Assembly (NCBI GenBank): GCA_012519905.1
Contig: JAAYPG010000066.1
Coordinates: 1-64,000, forward strand
Source of the DNA: Clostridiales bacterium
Lineage (GTDB): Bacteria > Bacillota > Clostridia > Lachnospirales > Lachnospiraceae
DNA: 64,000 nucleotides
Direction: 5' to 3'
In this document: positions 55,105-64,000 of the stretch, one piece after another
Layout: each line of letters begins with the position of its first letter
Numbering within the stretch: position 1 is the first letter of the stretch
Notes under the pieces: model-generated
Databases searched by the model: none
Told to the model about the DNA's origin: nothing
Seen by the model: the letters and a program-made list of their open reading frames with translations, nothing else
Position numbers and translations under genes: made by a program

Positions 55105-55204
55105 GTGTACTGCAGGGTTCGGTACCAGGTACAGAAACCAGTACCTGGTACCTGAACCCCTTGGTACCCGAACCCACAGAAACGAAGTTGTGTACCCGGT
55201 ACAA
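55105..55204. repeat. GTACC(A/T)GGTAC palindromic repeat cluster C
   Basis: GGTACCAGGTACAG, AGTACCTGGTACCTG, TTGGTACCCG, TGTACCCGGTACA; also GGGTTC/GAACCC outer pairing. Confidence 0.9.
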
Positions 55205-55225
55205 GAAAATAAAAAGGAGGAATAT

Positions 55226-56473
55226 ATGAGCGAACATATTAATAACAGAGAATATAGGCAGAAGGTTTTAAAAGAGCTTATTATGGAGCTTCATGATGGT
55301 AAGACTGTTGATGAAGTTAAGGAGAGATTCGAAAAATTAATCGAAGGTATATCTGCATCTGAAATTTCTATGATGGAAAATCAATTAATTATGGAAGGCT
55401 TACCGATTACTGAGGTTCAGAGACTCTGTGATGTCCATGCTGCTGTCTTTAAGGGCTCAATTGAGGAGATTCATATGCCTGATAATCCAGCTGATATACC
55501 AGGCCATCCTATACACACATTTAAGATGGAAAACCGTGCCCTTGAACGTTTAATGGACAAAACTATAAAGCCCTTACTTAATGAGCTGATAGAAAATGAT
55601 AATCAAAAGCTACGTGAAAATATTCTGACTGAATTTACTAAGCTATACGAGCTAGATAAGCATTATTTAAGAAAGGAAAATCTTTTGTTTCCATTCCTTG
55701 AAAAGTATGAGATAACTGGTCCGCCTCAGGTTATGTGGGGAGTGGATGATGAAATAAGAGAAGATATAAAGGATCTAATGGCTTCTTTAAGCAATTCAGA
55801 CCTTGATGCCAAGGAACTTTCAACTAAGGCACATGCTGCTATAGATCGTGTACATGAAATGATTTTTAAAGAAGAGAACATCTTGCTTCCTATGGCACAG
55901 GAGACTTTAAATGAAGATGAATGGCTTAAGATTGCTAAAGAAAGCCATGAGCTGGGTTATTGCCTCTATGAGCCGAAGAAAGAATGGAAACCAGCCCGAG
56001 TAAATGTTGAGGAAAAGAGTAAGAAATCACAATCTGCGAATACAGCTGATAGTAAAGAAGCACCAGCTGGCTATATCAAGTTTGAGACCGGGGTTCTTAC
56101 TCAAAAGGAAATAGAAGCAATGCTTAATGCTATGCCTGTAGATATAACCTTTGTAGATAAGGATGGAATCGTTAAGTACTTTTCAGAGGGTAGAGAGCGT
56201 ATCTTCCCAAGAACAAAGGCGGTTATTGGAAGAACAGTTGCCAACTGTCATCCACCGGGCAGTGTTCATATAGTAGAGAAAATAGTAGAGGATTTAATGT
56301 CCGGCAAGAAGGATAATGAGGATTTCTGGATTAAGATGGGTGACAAATATACTCTTATCCGTTATTTTGCTGTAAGAGATAAGGACGGTAGTTATTTAGG
56401 AACCCTAGAGTTTACACAAAATATTGCACCAATCAAGGCGATTGAGGGTGAAAAAAGACTATTATCTGAATAA
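55226..56473 (+). CDS. DUF438 domain protein with hemerythrin-like and PAS-like regions
   Basis: YRQKVLKELIMELHDGKTVDEVKERF; PGHPIHTFKMENRALERL; C-terminal PAS-like ITFVDKDGIVKYFSEGRERIFPRTKAVIGR; start 55226 after aaggagg. Confidence 0.88.
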   Translation: MSEHINNREYRQKVLKELIMELHDGKTVDEVKERFEKLIEGISASEISMMENQLIMEGLPITEVQRLCDVHAAVFKGSIEEIHMPDNPADIPGHPIHTFKMENRALERLMDKTIKPLLNELIENDNQKLRENILTEFTKLYELDKHYLRKENLLFPFLEKYEITGPPQVMWGVDDEIREDIKDLMASLSNSDLDAKELSTKAHAAIDRVHEMIFKEENILLPMAQETLNEDEWLKIAKESHELGYCLYEPKKEWKPARVNVEEKSKKSQSANTADSKEAPAGYIKFETGVLTQKEIEAMLNAMPVDITFVDKDGIVKYFSEGRERIFPRTKAVIGRTVANCHPPGSVHIVEKIVEDLMSGKKDNEDFWIKMGDKYTLIRYFAVRDKDGSYLGTLEFTQNIAPIKAIEGEKRLLSE

Positions 56474-56654
56474 TCTTTATAATTACATTATTCAAGGGTA
56501 ATCAGCTACTATATTTTACATGATCTTAATTTTTTGATTATGTTGACAATAAATACTTTTCGCTCTATGATTAAATAATAGATAAAATATATTCTTTTGC
56601 TGTTCATATAATAGCAAGGGAACTTTATATGATAGAGGATAAGGAGAATAGCTG

Positions 56655-57506
56655 ATGAGTTGTATTAAGATTGTTGCAGATAGTACTTGTGATTTATCCA
56701 ATGATTTATTGGAGGAATACGATATTAGTGTACTTCCATTAATGATTTCAATGGGGGATATTACGAAAAAAGATGGTATAGAGGTCACTCCTGATGAGAT
56801 TTATAAGTGGTCAGATGAGACTGGTCAGACACCTAAGACAGCCGCTCCAACCATAGGAGATGCCATAGCATTTCTAGAGCCCTATATGAAAAAAGAGATG
56901 GATATTATATTTTTTGGTATATCCGAGTCTATGTCAGCCACTTGTAATGTTATAAGACTTGCTGGTCAAAATATGAACTATGATAGACTTTTTGTAGTGG
57001 ATTCTAAGAGTCTTTCAACAGGAATTGGTCTACAGGTGCTTCGTGCAGCGGAATTGGCCAAGAATGGTGCCTCTGCAGAAGATATAATAAAAGATAATAA
57101 CCAAATCAATTCAAAGGTAAGGGCCAGCTTTGTTATAGATACCTTGACTTTTTTACACCGTGGTGGAAGATGTTCTGGTGTAGCAGCCCTGCTTGCAAAT
57201 ACCCTTCGACTTAAGCCTGAGATTGTTGTAAAGGATGGCAAAATGGTTGTGGGGAAGAAATACAGAGGTAATATCAAATCTGCTCTTCTAAAATATGTTC
57301 AAGATAGAAATGATCAACTATTAGCTGCTGATTCAAAAAGAATATTTATAACTCATTCAGGCTGTAGCCCTGAACTAATTGATGAAATAAAGCAGTATCT
57401 TAAAGACTTGAATATATTTGAAGAAATATGTGTAACCCGTGCAGGAGGGGTTATTTCTAGTCATTGTGGTCCTAATACTCTGGGAGTATTATATATAATT
57501 AAATAA
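56655..57506 (+). CDS. DegV family fatty-acid-binding protein
   Basis: IVADSTCDLSNDLLEEYDISVLPLMI, TAAPTIGD, THSGC... Confidence 0.92.
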   Translation: MSCIKIVADSTCDLSNDLLEEYDISVLPLMISMGDITKKDGIEVTPDEIYKWSDETGQTPKTAAPTIGDAIAFLEPYMKKEMDIIFFGISESMSATCNVIRLAGQNMNYDRLFVVDSKSLSTGIGLQVLRAAELAKNGASAEDIIKDNNQINSKVRASFVIDTLTFLHRGGRCSGVAALLANTLRLKPEIVVKDGKMVVGKKYRGNIKSALLKYVQDRNDQLLAADSKRIFITHSGCSPELIDEIKQYLKDLNIFEEICVTRAGGVISSHCGPNTLGVLYIIK

Positions 57507-57528
57507 ACTATTAATAAACTATAAAAGA

Positions 57529-57602
57529 AGACTGTTTATATTAGCAAGAGAACCGGTAGATAAATTCCGTTTCTTATTATGCTATTATGAACAGTCTTTT
57601 TT
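57529..57602 (+). terminator. Branched terminator hairpin after DegV gene
   Basis: AAGACTGTT...AACAGTCTTTTTT with internal TTAGCA/TGCTA pairing. Confidence 0.6.
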
Positions 57603-57729
57603 GTTATAGGAAAGTTTGTCCTTTTATATAAAAAATAATATCAATTAATAATTCCAGTAATAGAAATTTATGAATAAGGAAACAATGACTATAGCAAAAT
57701 AGAATAAATATAATAGAAGGAGGTTTCTT

Positions 57730-57924
57730 ATGAAGATTAATGATGGTTATAATTTAAAAAATAAGAATAATAAGAGATTGGACAAGATTCAACCAACCAA
57801 CAAGGAGGGAACAGCCGCTTGGCAGAATTTCGAGGGCTTTTATAAGGTTGATCAAGTGGGTAAACCCTCTGAAGAAGATGTTATTGAGGCCAAGGAATGG
57901 GTCGATAACGGTAGTAGATTATAA
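57730..57924 (+). CDS. small DUF3787-like protein
   Basis: 64 aa; GTAAWQNFEGFYKVDQVGKPSEEDVIEAKEWVDNGSRL; RBS aaggagg. Confidence 0.65.
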   Translation: MKINDGYNLKNKNNKRLDKIQPTNKEGTAAWQNFEGFYKVDQVGKPSEEDVIEAKEWVDNGSRL

Positions 57925-57938
57925 AAGGAGCGAGTAAA

Positions 57939-60900
57939 ATGGCAAAACTTTCGATGACATTGGATGGAAATACTGCTGCAGCTTATGCAGCCTATGCTTT
58001 TACTGAGGTAGCATCTATTTATCCCATAACACCTTCTTCAGGAATGGCAGAATCAACTGATGAATGGGCTGCAAATGGAAGGAAGAATATTTTTGGTCAA
58101 ACAGTAAATGTAGTAGAGATGCAATCAGAGGCAGGAGCCAGTGGTGCTTTTCATGGCTCACTACAAGCCGGAGCCCTGTCAACAACCTTTACAGCCTCAC
58201 AGGGCCTTCTATTAATGACACCTAATCTATATAAGACTGCAGGAGAGTTGCTACCGGGAGTATTCCATGTCAGTGCAAGGGCTATAGCAACTCATGCACT
58301 TAGTATTTTTGGAGATCATCAGGATGTTATGGCTGTTAGGCAGACAGGCTGCGCCCTCCTGGCTTCGGGGTCGGTTCAAGAGGTTGCTGACTTGGCTCCT
58401 ATAGCACATCTTTCGGCCATTAAGGGAAGAGTTCCCTTCGTACATTTTTTTGATGGATTTAGAACATCCCATGAGGTTCAAAAGGTCGAGCTTTTAGAGT
58501 ATAAGGATTATGCCGAGTTACTTGATATGGATGCTGTGAAAATGTTCAAGGACCGAGCATTATCACCAAACAAACCATGTTTTAGGGGAACAGCCCAGAA
58601 TTCTGATATATATTTTCAAGGACGGGAAGCGTCAAACCAATTTTATATGGATTTAATACCCATAGTAGAAGATTACATGAAGAAGATGGCTGAAAGAACA
58701 GGCAGGTCATATAATTTATTTGATTACTATGGGGCCAAGGATGCAGAATATATTATTATCGCTATGGGTTCTGTAACTGAAGCTATTATGCAGACTGTTG
58801 ATTATTATAATAATAGAGGTGAGAAATACGGTCTTGTAAAAGTAAGATTATATAGACCTTTCTCTGTAAGTCACTTTTTAGATGCGCTACCTTCTTCAGT
58901 TAAGAAAATAGCTGTACTTGATCGTACTAAGGAACCAGGAGCAGTCGGTGAGCCCCTATATGTGGATGTCTGCTCAGCCTATAAGGATCATCCTAATCCT
59001 CCTATTATTGTAGGAGGAAGATATGGACTGGCATCTAAGGATACAACTCCTAATCAAATTGCAGCTGTCTACGAGAATTTAAAACAAGACCAGCCTAAGA
59101 ACTCATTTACAATAGGCATAATTGATGATGTAACCAAGACATCCTTGCAAAGTATTGAAGACATAGATGCAGAGCCTGAAGATGTAAGGGCCTGTCAGAT
59201 ATGGGGTTTAGGTTCAGATGGTACTGTTGGTGCGAATAGGCAGGCTATAAGGATTATAGGTGATCATTCAGATATGAATGTTCAGGCCTATTTTGATTAT
59301 GATTCTAAGAAATCTGGTGGCATAACGGTATCACACCTACGTTTCTCAGAACAACCTATACGTTCGACTTATCTTGTTAATAATGCAGATTACGTTGCCT
59401 GTCATAACCCCTCTTATGTAAATAAGTATGATTTGGTGGAAAGCTTAAAGCCTGGAGGTATATTTGTTCTTAACACTCAATGGACTGATGAGGAGCTTGA
59501 AGAACATCTTCCTGCTAAAATGAAGCAAAAGTTAGCCAAGAAGAAGGCAAGAATTTATACTGTAAATGCAATAAAGATAGCAAATGAAATTGGTCTTGGT
59601 AATAGAATAAATATGGTTATGCAGGGAGCCTTCTTTAAGCTGACCAAGCTATTACCTGAAGAGGTATATGTTAAGGAACTTAAAGATGTAATAGCAAAGA
59701 TGTATGGTAAAAAAGGTGAAAAGATCGTCAAGATGAATCATGATGCTGTAGATCAAGGCATCAAAGCCATACATGAGGTAAAGATACCAGAAGCCTGGAT
59801 GAATTGTAGCGATGATAAAGCATCTACGACTAAAGAACCTGATTTTATTAGAAATATTATGCGCCCTATGTCAGAGCTTAAGGGAGGCGAACTTCCTGTT
59901 AGTGCATTCTCTGGTATTGAGGATGGAACATTCCCATCAGGTACTACAGCCTATGAAAAAAGAGGTATTGCAGTAAATGTTCCCGAATGGATTTTGGAGA
60001 ATTGTATTCAATGTAATCAATGTTCTTATGTATGTCCTCATGCTGTTATAAGACCATTCTTATTAAATGATGAGGAGCTTTCAAAGGCACCTGATACTTT
60101 TGTTACAAAGAAGGCCAATGGAAGAGCCTTTGAAGGACTTAGTTATAAAATCCAAATTTCTCCTATGGACTGTACAGGCTGTGGCAATTGCGCCGATGTA
60201 TGTCCGGCCAAGGATAAGGCTTTGGTTATGAAGCCAATAGAAACTCAACTTCCTGTACAAGTAGAAAACTGGAACTTTGCCATAAACAATGTGCATTTTA
60301 AGAAGGAACTGTCCTATGGTCAATCATTCAAGGATAGCCAATTCAAACAGCCATTGATGGAGTTTTCAGGGGCATGTGCAGGATGTGGAGAGACACCATA
60401 TATTAAGCTGGTTACACAGCTTTTTGGTGAGAGAATGATGATTGCCAATGCTACGGGCTGCTCTTCAATCTGGGCTTCATCAGCACCGAGTACCTCATAT
60501 ACAGTTAATAGAGAGGGAAAAGGACCATCTTGGGCAAATTCTTTATTTGAGGATAATGCTGAGTTCGGCTTTGGTATGTATCTTGGTGTAAAGCAGATAA
60601 GGGATAAGCTAGAGCAATCCATGAGAAAATTAAACGGAATGAAGGTAGAAGAAAAAGTTAAGGAAGCACTTCATGATTGGATACACTATAAGGATGATGG
60701 AAATGCATCGGAAGAAGCAGGAAGAAGGGTCTTAGAAGTGCTTGAGAACTTCAGTTCAACAGATGTTGAGATCGTTCAGCTTGTAAATGATATAAAAGAG
60801 AATAAGGATTACCTAACAAAAAGATCTATTTGGCTTGTAGGTGGTGATGGATGGGCTTATGATATTGGCTATGGCGGGCTTGACCATGTGCTTGCTTCAG

Positions 60901-61478
60901 GAGAGGATATAAATGTATTGGTATTTGATACAGAGGTTTATTCAAATACTGGTGGTCAAGCATCAAAGGCTACTCCAACAGCAGCTATTGCAAAATTTGC
61001 CGCATCAGGAAAGAAACAGGGCAAGAAGGATCTGGGTAGGATGATGATGACCTATGGAAATGTATACGTGGCTCAGGTTGGTATACACGCTGACAATGCA
61101 CAGCTAATAAAGGCCCTAAGAGAAGCAGAAGAATATAAAGGTCCTTCCCTTATAATATGTTATTCTCCATGTATAAATCATGGACTGATGGAGGGAATGG
61201 GCCGTAGTATGGCAAATATAAAAAAGGCTGTAGCAGCAGGCTATTGGCATCTATACAGATATAACCCTAATTTAAAGAAGGAAGGTAAAAATCCATTTAT
61301 TCTGGATTCCAAAGAGCCAACAGAAAGTTTTCGCGATTATATTTTAAACCAGGTACGCTATAGCTCATTGGTAAAGGCATTTCCTGATATGGCCGAGCAA
61401 TTATTTAAACAGGCAGAACAGCAAGCAAAGGAAAGATATGCTATATATAAACAGATGGCTTCAGTATACCCTAATTAA
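57939..61478 (+). CDS. nifJ: pyruvate:ferredoxin (flavodoxin) oxidoreductase
   Basis: 1179 aa; YPITPSSGMAE, two 4Fe-4S motifs (CIQCNQCSYVCPH, CTGCGNCADVCPAK), TPP domain. Confidence 0.97.
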   Translation: MAKLSMTLDGNTAAAYAAYAFTEVASIYPITPSSGMAESTDEWAANGRKNIFGQTVNVVEMQSEAGASGAFHGSLQAGALSTTFTASQGLLLMTPNLYKTAGELLPGVFHVSARAIATHALSIFGDHQDVMAVRQTGCALLASGSVQEVADLAPIAHLSAIKGRVPFVHFFDGFRTSHEVQKVELLEYKDYAELLDMDAVKMFKDRALSPNKPCFRGTAQNSDIYFQGREASNQFYMDLIPIVEDYMKKMAERTGRSYNLFDYYGAKDAEYIIIAMGSVTEAIMQTVDYYNNRGEKYGLVKVRLYRPFSVSHFLDALPSSVKKIAVLDRTKEPGAVGEPLYVDVCSAYKDHPNPPIIVGGRYGLASKDTTPNQIAAVYENLKQDQPKNSFTIGIIDDVTKTSLQSIEDIDAEPEDVRACQIWGLGSDGTVGANRQAIRIIGDHSDMNVQAYFDYDSKKSGGITVSHLRFSEQPIRSTYLVNNADYVACHNPSYVNKYDLVESLKPGGIFVLNTQWTDEELEEHLPAKMKQKLAKKKARIYTVNAIKIANEIGLGNRINMVMQGAFFKLTKLLPEEVYVKELKDVIAKMYGKKGEKIVKMNHDAVDQGIKAIHEVKIPEAWMNCSDDKASTTKEPDFIRNIMRPMSELKGGELPVSAFSGIEDGTFPSGTTAYEKRGIAVNVPEWILENCIQCNQCSYVCPHAVIRPFLLNDEELSKAPDTFVTKKANGRAFEGLSYKIQISPMDCTGCGNCADVCPAKDKALVMKPIETQLPVQVENWNFAINNVHFKKELSYGQSFKDSQFKQPLMEFSGACAGCGETPYIKLVTQLFGERMMIANATGCSSIWASSAPSTSYTVNREGKGPSWANSLFEDNAEFGFGMYLGVKQIRDKLEQSMRKLNGMKVEEKVKEALHDWIHYKDDGNASEEAGRRVLEVLENFSSTDVEIVQLVNDIKENKDYLTKRSIWLVGGDGWAYDIGYGGLDHVLASGEDINVLVFDTEVYSNTGGQASKATPTAAIAKFAASGKKQGKKDLGRMMMTYGNVYVAQVGIHADNAQLIKALREAEEYKGPSLIICYSPCINHGLMEGMGRSMANIKKAVAAGYWHLYRYNPNLKKEGKNPFILDSKEPTESFRDYILNQVRYSSLVKAFPDMAEQLFKQAEQQAKERYAIYKQMASVYPN

Positions 61479-61496
61479 ATAAAAGTAAAAAGATTT

Positions 61497-61534
61497 AGGA
61501 CAGGATTGGAATCAAAAAGCAAAGCCTGTCCTAT
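61497..61534 (+). terminator. Terminator after nifJ
   Basis: AGGACAGG...CCTGTCCT. Confidence 0.65.
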
Positions 61535-61736
61535 AATTTTATCCTTATATTGTGTTAATTGGATACTAGTTCATATAAATGTAACTTATGTGCCTAGATA
61601 TGGTAGTATGTGGTTTCAAATGCAGTAATTACATGTGAAAAATCAATAATCCATATATGATTATTATAATTTTACTGATATAATTATTATGTCTAGTAAG
61701 GTATGACTATAGACCTAAAATAATATACATAAAGGG

Positions 61737-62012
61737 GTGGCCGTATTGCATATAATGCAGTCTTTACGAACCATAACTACTTCTGCAAAAGAAAAGGAAA
61801 TTGAAATTATTTACAACCTGATTTTCAAGAATGCACTCTATAGTATAGAATGTATTAGACTTGGAGGCAATGATGAAGAGCATAACAATTATTGCTTTGT
61901 AGAGAACATTACTGAGGATGAGGGTGATGCAGAGATATTTATGCAAGAATTGACTAAGGGAAAGGTATTTCCGGTACATATTAGGGATTTAGTAGAGGAT
62001 TATTTTTATTAA
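61737..62012 (+). CDS. hypothetical protein, DUF6514-like
   Basis: 91 aa; YSIECIRLGGNDEEHNNYCFVENITEDEGDAEIFMQELTKGKVFPVHIRDLVEDYF. Confidence 0.55.
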   Translation: MAVLHIMQSLRTITTSAKEKEIEIIYNLIFKNALYSIECIRLGGNDEEHNNYCFVENITEDEGDAEIFMQELTKGKVFPVHIRDLVEDYFY

Positions 62013-62038
62013 TTTATTGTTTAACAAAGGAAAAGCTG

Positions 62039-62074
62039 GTAGGAAGCTAATCAGATAATGGTTAGCCTCCTACT
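62039..62074 (+). terminator. Terminator
   Basis: GTAGGAAGCTAATC...GGTTAGCCTCCTACTTTTTTT. Confidence 0.7.
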
Positions 62075-62190
62075 TTTTTTGAAGCTAAGATTTTTGTATA
62101 TTTTCGGCATCAGTAGGAAAATATAGATATATGAATTATTTAATATTCGATAGATATTCAGATGAATTTTAACATATAAGGAGGCTGGAC

Positions 62191-63669
62191 TTGGAAAATA
62201 GAATAAATTCATCATGGATTACAAGCTTATTTGAAAAAAGCCAGGATGTAGTCGTTAGACAAATTAAAATAAATCAAAATAATATAACAGTCTATCTCTT
62301 TTGTGTAGATGGCTTAATTAATCAAGCTTTATTTGATGAAGCAGTATTTAGGTCCTTGAAGTTCGATCCATATTTGTCACATTGTGTAACTGAGAGAGCT
62401 ATGATGGACTATCTGTTAGAAGGTGGAGCATATCATGTCTTTACAAGTGAAGAAGCTGATTATCAGAAGCTATTAAAGTCTGTACTTAGCGGTATGGTGG
62501 CTTTAATCTTTGATTCAGAGGAAAAAGCTATTGTATATGACATAAGGATGTTTGAGAAAAGATCCATACAAGAACCCTCAGAAGAAAACGTTATGAAGGG
62601 CTCAAAAGAGTCCTTTATTGAAGTCATGCGCATGAATACTGCTTTGATACGAAGAAGAATTAGATCAGAGCATCTAGTTGTAGAGAGTTTGACAGCGGGA
62701 AGGGTTTCCAAAACAGACATGTCTTTGGTCTATATAAGCAATATAGCAGATATGAATACAGTGAATAAGATACGAGAGAAAATTAATAGCATTGAAATTG
62801 ATAATGTATCTACTCCAGCCTTCATAGAGGAGTTTTTAATAGAGAATAAGCATAGCATATTTCCCCAGATAATGTATACCCAGAGACCAGATCGGGTATC
62901 TGCTAATTTATCAGATGGAAGAGTAGCGCTAGTTGTGGATGGAATCCCATTTGTATATATTCTTCCCTGTCAGCTTCCCATGCTCATGCAGTCTCCAGAT
63001 GATTATGCCAATCATTTTTTTATCGGATCATCATTAAGGATTATAAGATATTTGTCTATGATAGTTACCCTATTTTTACCTGCCTTTTATATAGCTGCTA
63101 CAACTTATCAGAGTCAAATGCTACCTGTTCAGCTGGCCTTATCAACTCAAGCAGCCAAGCAAAATGTACCCTTTTCTTCAGCGTCTGAGGTCTTAGGGCT
63201 CCTTATATCCTTTGAGATTCTCATAGAAGCAGGGTTACGGCTTCCCAAGGCTGTAGGAACAGCCATGTCGATTTTAGGAGGTTTAGTCGTAGGACAATCA
63301 GCAGTTGCGGCGAATCTAGTGTCTCCTGCGGTTGTAGTGATAGTATCCTTGGCTGGAATATCGGGGTTTATTATGCCTAACCAGGATTTAAGTAGTGGTA
63401 TTAGACTAACAAGATTTCTTTTGGCAGTTTTAGCCGCTCTAGCAGGCTTCTTTGGTCTAGCCATAGGGCTTATATTGATAATCACCCATTTATGCAGTCT
63501 TAATAACTATAATACAGCATATATTTGGCCCTTTGTTGATGTGGAAGAGAGAAATATAAAGGATACCTTATTTAGGTTTCCAATTAGATATTTTAAGAAA
63601 AGACCGGATGAGGTGGCAGCTCAAAATAAGATTAAGCAAGGAACCAAGAAGGATGGGCAGGAGGGTTAA
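62191..63669 (+). CDS. spore germination protein, GerA (GerAA/GerKA) family
   Basis: GRVALVVDGIPFVYILPCQLPMLMQSPDDY; C-terminal TMs with LPKAVGTAMSILGGLVVGQSAVAANLVSPAVV. Confidence 0.93.
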   Translation: MENRINSSWITSLFEKSQDVVVRQIKINQNNITVYLFCVDGLINQALFDEAVFRSLKFDPYLSHCVTERAMMDYLLEGGAYHVFTSEEADYQKLLKSVLSGMVALIFDSEEKAIVYDIRMFEKRSIQEPSEENVMKGSKESFIEVMRMNTALIRRRIRSEHLVVESLTAGRVSKTDMSLVYISNIADMNTVNKIREKINSIEIDNVSTPAFIEEFLIENKHSIFPQIMYTQRPDRVSANLSDGRVALVVDGIPFVYILPCQLPMLMQSPDDYANHFFIGSSLRIIRYLSMIVTLFLPAFYIAATTYQSQMLPVQLALSTQAAKQNVPFSSASEVLGLLISFEILIEAGLRLPKAVGTAMSILGGLVVGQSAVAANLVSPAVVVIVSLAGISGFIMPNQDLSSGIRLTRFLLAVLAALAGFFGLAIGLILIITHLCSLNNYNTAYIWPFVDVEERNIKDTLFRFPIRYFKKRPDEVAAQNKIKQGTKKDGQEG

Positions 63670-63670
63670 T

Positions 63671-64000
63671 ATGAAGAAGCTAATTATTTTTTTATTTTCC
63701 CTTATACTATGCGGATGCAGCCATGATATGAATCGAAGAGAGATTGATGAAATAAATTTTATACATGTAATGGGTATTGATTATTCAGAGGGAGAATATG
63801 TCTTATCAGCTATATATAGCTCAAGTCAAGGGGCTGACCCTGAGAAGGGCTTAGCTGGTGATGAAGAAAGCTCAGAGGGAAGAGGGGCAACACCTTTTGA
63901 GGCTTTTCAAAACCTAAAACTAAAGAATAAAAAAACTGTATCTATTGCCAATACCGGCTATTTTCTTATAGGTGATAGGGCAGCCAGTAAAGGAATTGAT
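63671..64000 (+). CDS. Ger(x)C-family spore germination lipoprotein, truncated by window end
   Basis: MKKLIIFLFSLILCGCSHDMNRREIDEINFIHVMGIDYSEGEY...; lipobox LCGC; follows GerA gene. Confidence 0.85.
   Translation, partial: MKKLIIFLFSLILCGCSHDMNRREIDEINFIHVMGIDYSEGEYVLSAIYSSSQGADPEKGLAGDEESSEGRGATPFEAFQNLKLKNKKTVSIANTGYFLIGDRAASKGID

Noticed and set aside
55103-55225. N-terminal extension of the DUF438 ORF (MCTAGFGTRYRNQYLVPEPLGTRTHRNEVVYPVQENKKEEY)
   Set aside because: This is a translation of the GTACC repeat array; a strong RBS and ATG occur at 55226.
62191-64000. Ger operon lacking a GerAB-type permease
   Set aside because: The window ends inside the GerC-type gene; A-C-B gene order is common in Clostridia, so absence cannot be judged.

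Overview
This is a 64 kb chromosomal window from an AT-rich, endospore-forming Firmicute. Gene content (spore germination proteins, a CotA-like protein, a DUF3787-like protein, PFOR, hemerythrins/rubrerythrin, a V-type ATPase) suggests Clostridia, probably Lachnospiraceae-like; the taxonomic call is inference. No rRNA, tRNA, CRISPR array, prophage or intact transposase was recognised. Main blocks: trmO (partial); tandem hemerythrins; udk; DtxR/MntR-type regulator facing feoAB; uppP; GH25 lysozyme; IlvD/Edd-type dehydratase plus DapA-type aldolase; CofE-like protein; GH43; FtsEX-like transporter with a PcsB-like coiled-coil partner; threonine aldolase; MarR plus CE1-like lipoprotein esterase; sugar ABC transporter; L25/Ctc; GGDEF-EAL; CotA-like multicopper-oxidase homolog; purE; permuted papain-like protein; msrA; Ca2+-type P-ATPase; MscS; LacI regulator; complete 9-gene V-type ATPase operon; Crp/Fnr regulator; rubrerythrin; NMO-like flavoprotein; DUF1858; gnd-zwf-cyclase; DUF438; DegV; nifJ; gerA-type genes. 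The most interesting observations are: (1) a CotA-family protein that has lost nearly all copper ligands and the C-terminal HCH motif; (2) a GTACC(A/T)GGTAC palindromic repeat family in three intercistronic gaps, two of them bracketing zwf-cyclase between DUF1858 and DUF438; (3) an FtsEX module with a non-catalytic coiled-coil partner and an LSWGE signature; (4) a TGTGA-N6-TCACA site upstream of DUF1858 near a Crp-type regulator with a matching recognition helix; (5) several long structured intergenic palindromes that may be RNAs or MITE-like elements.
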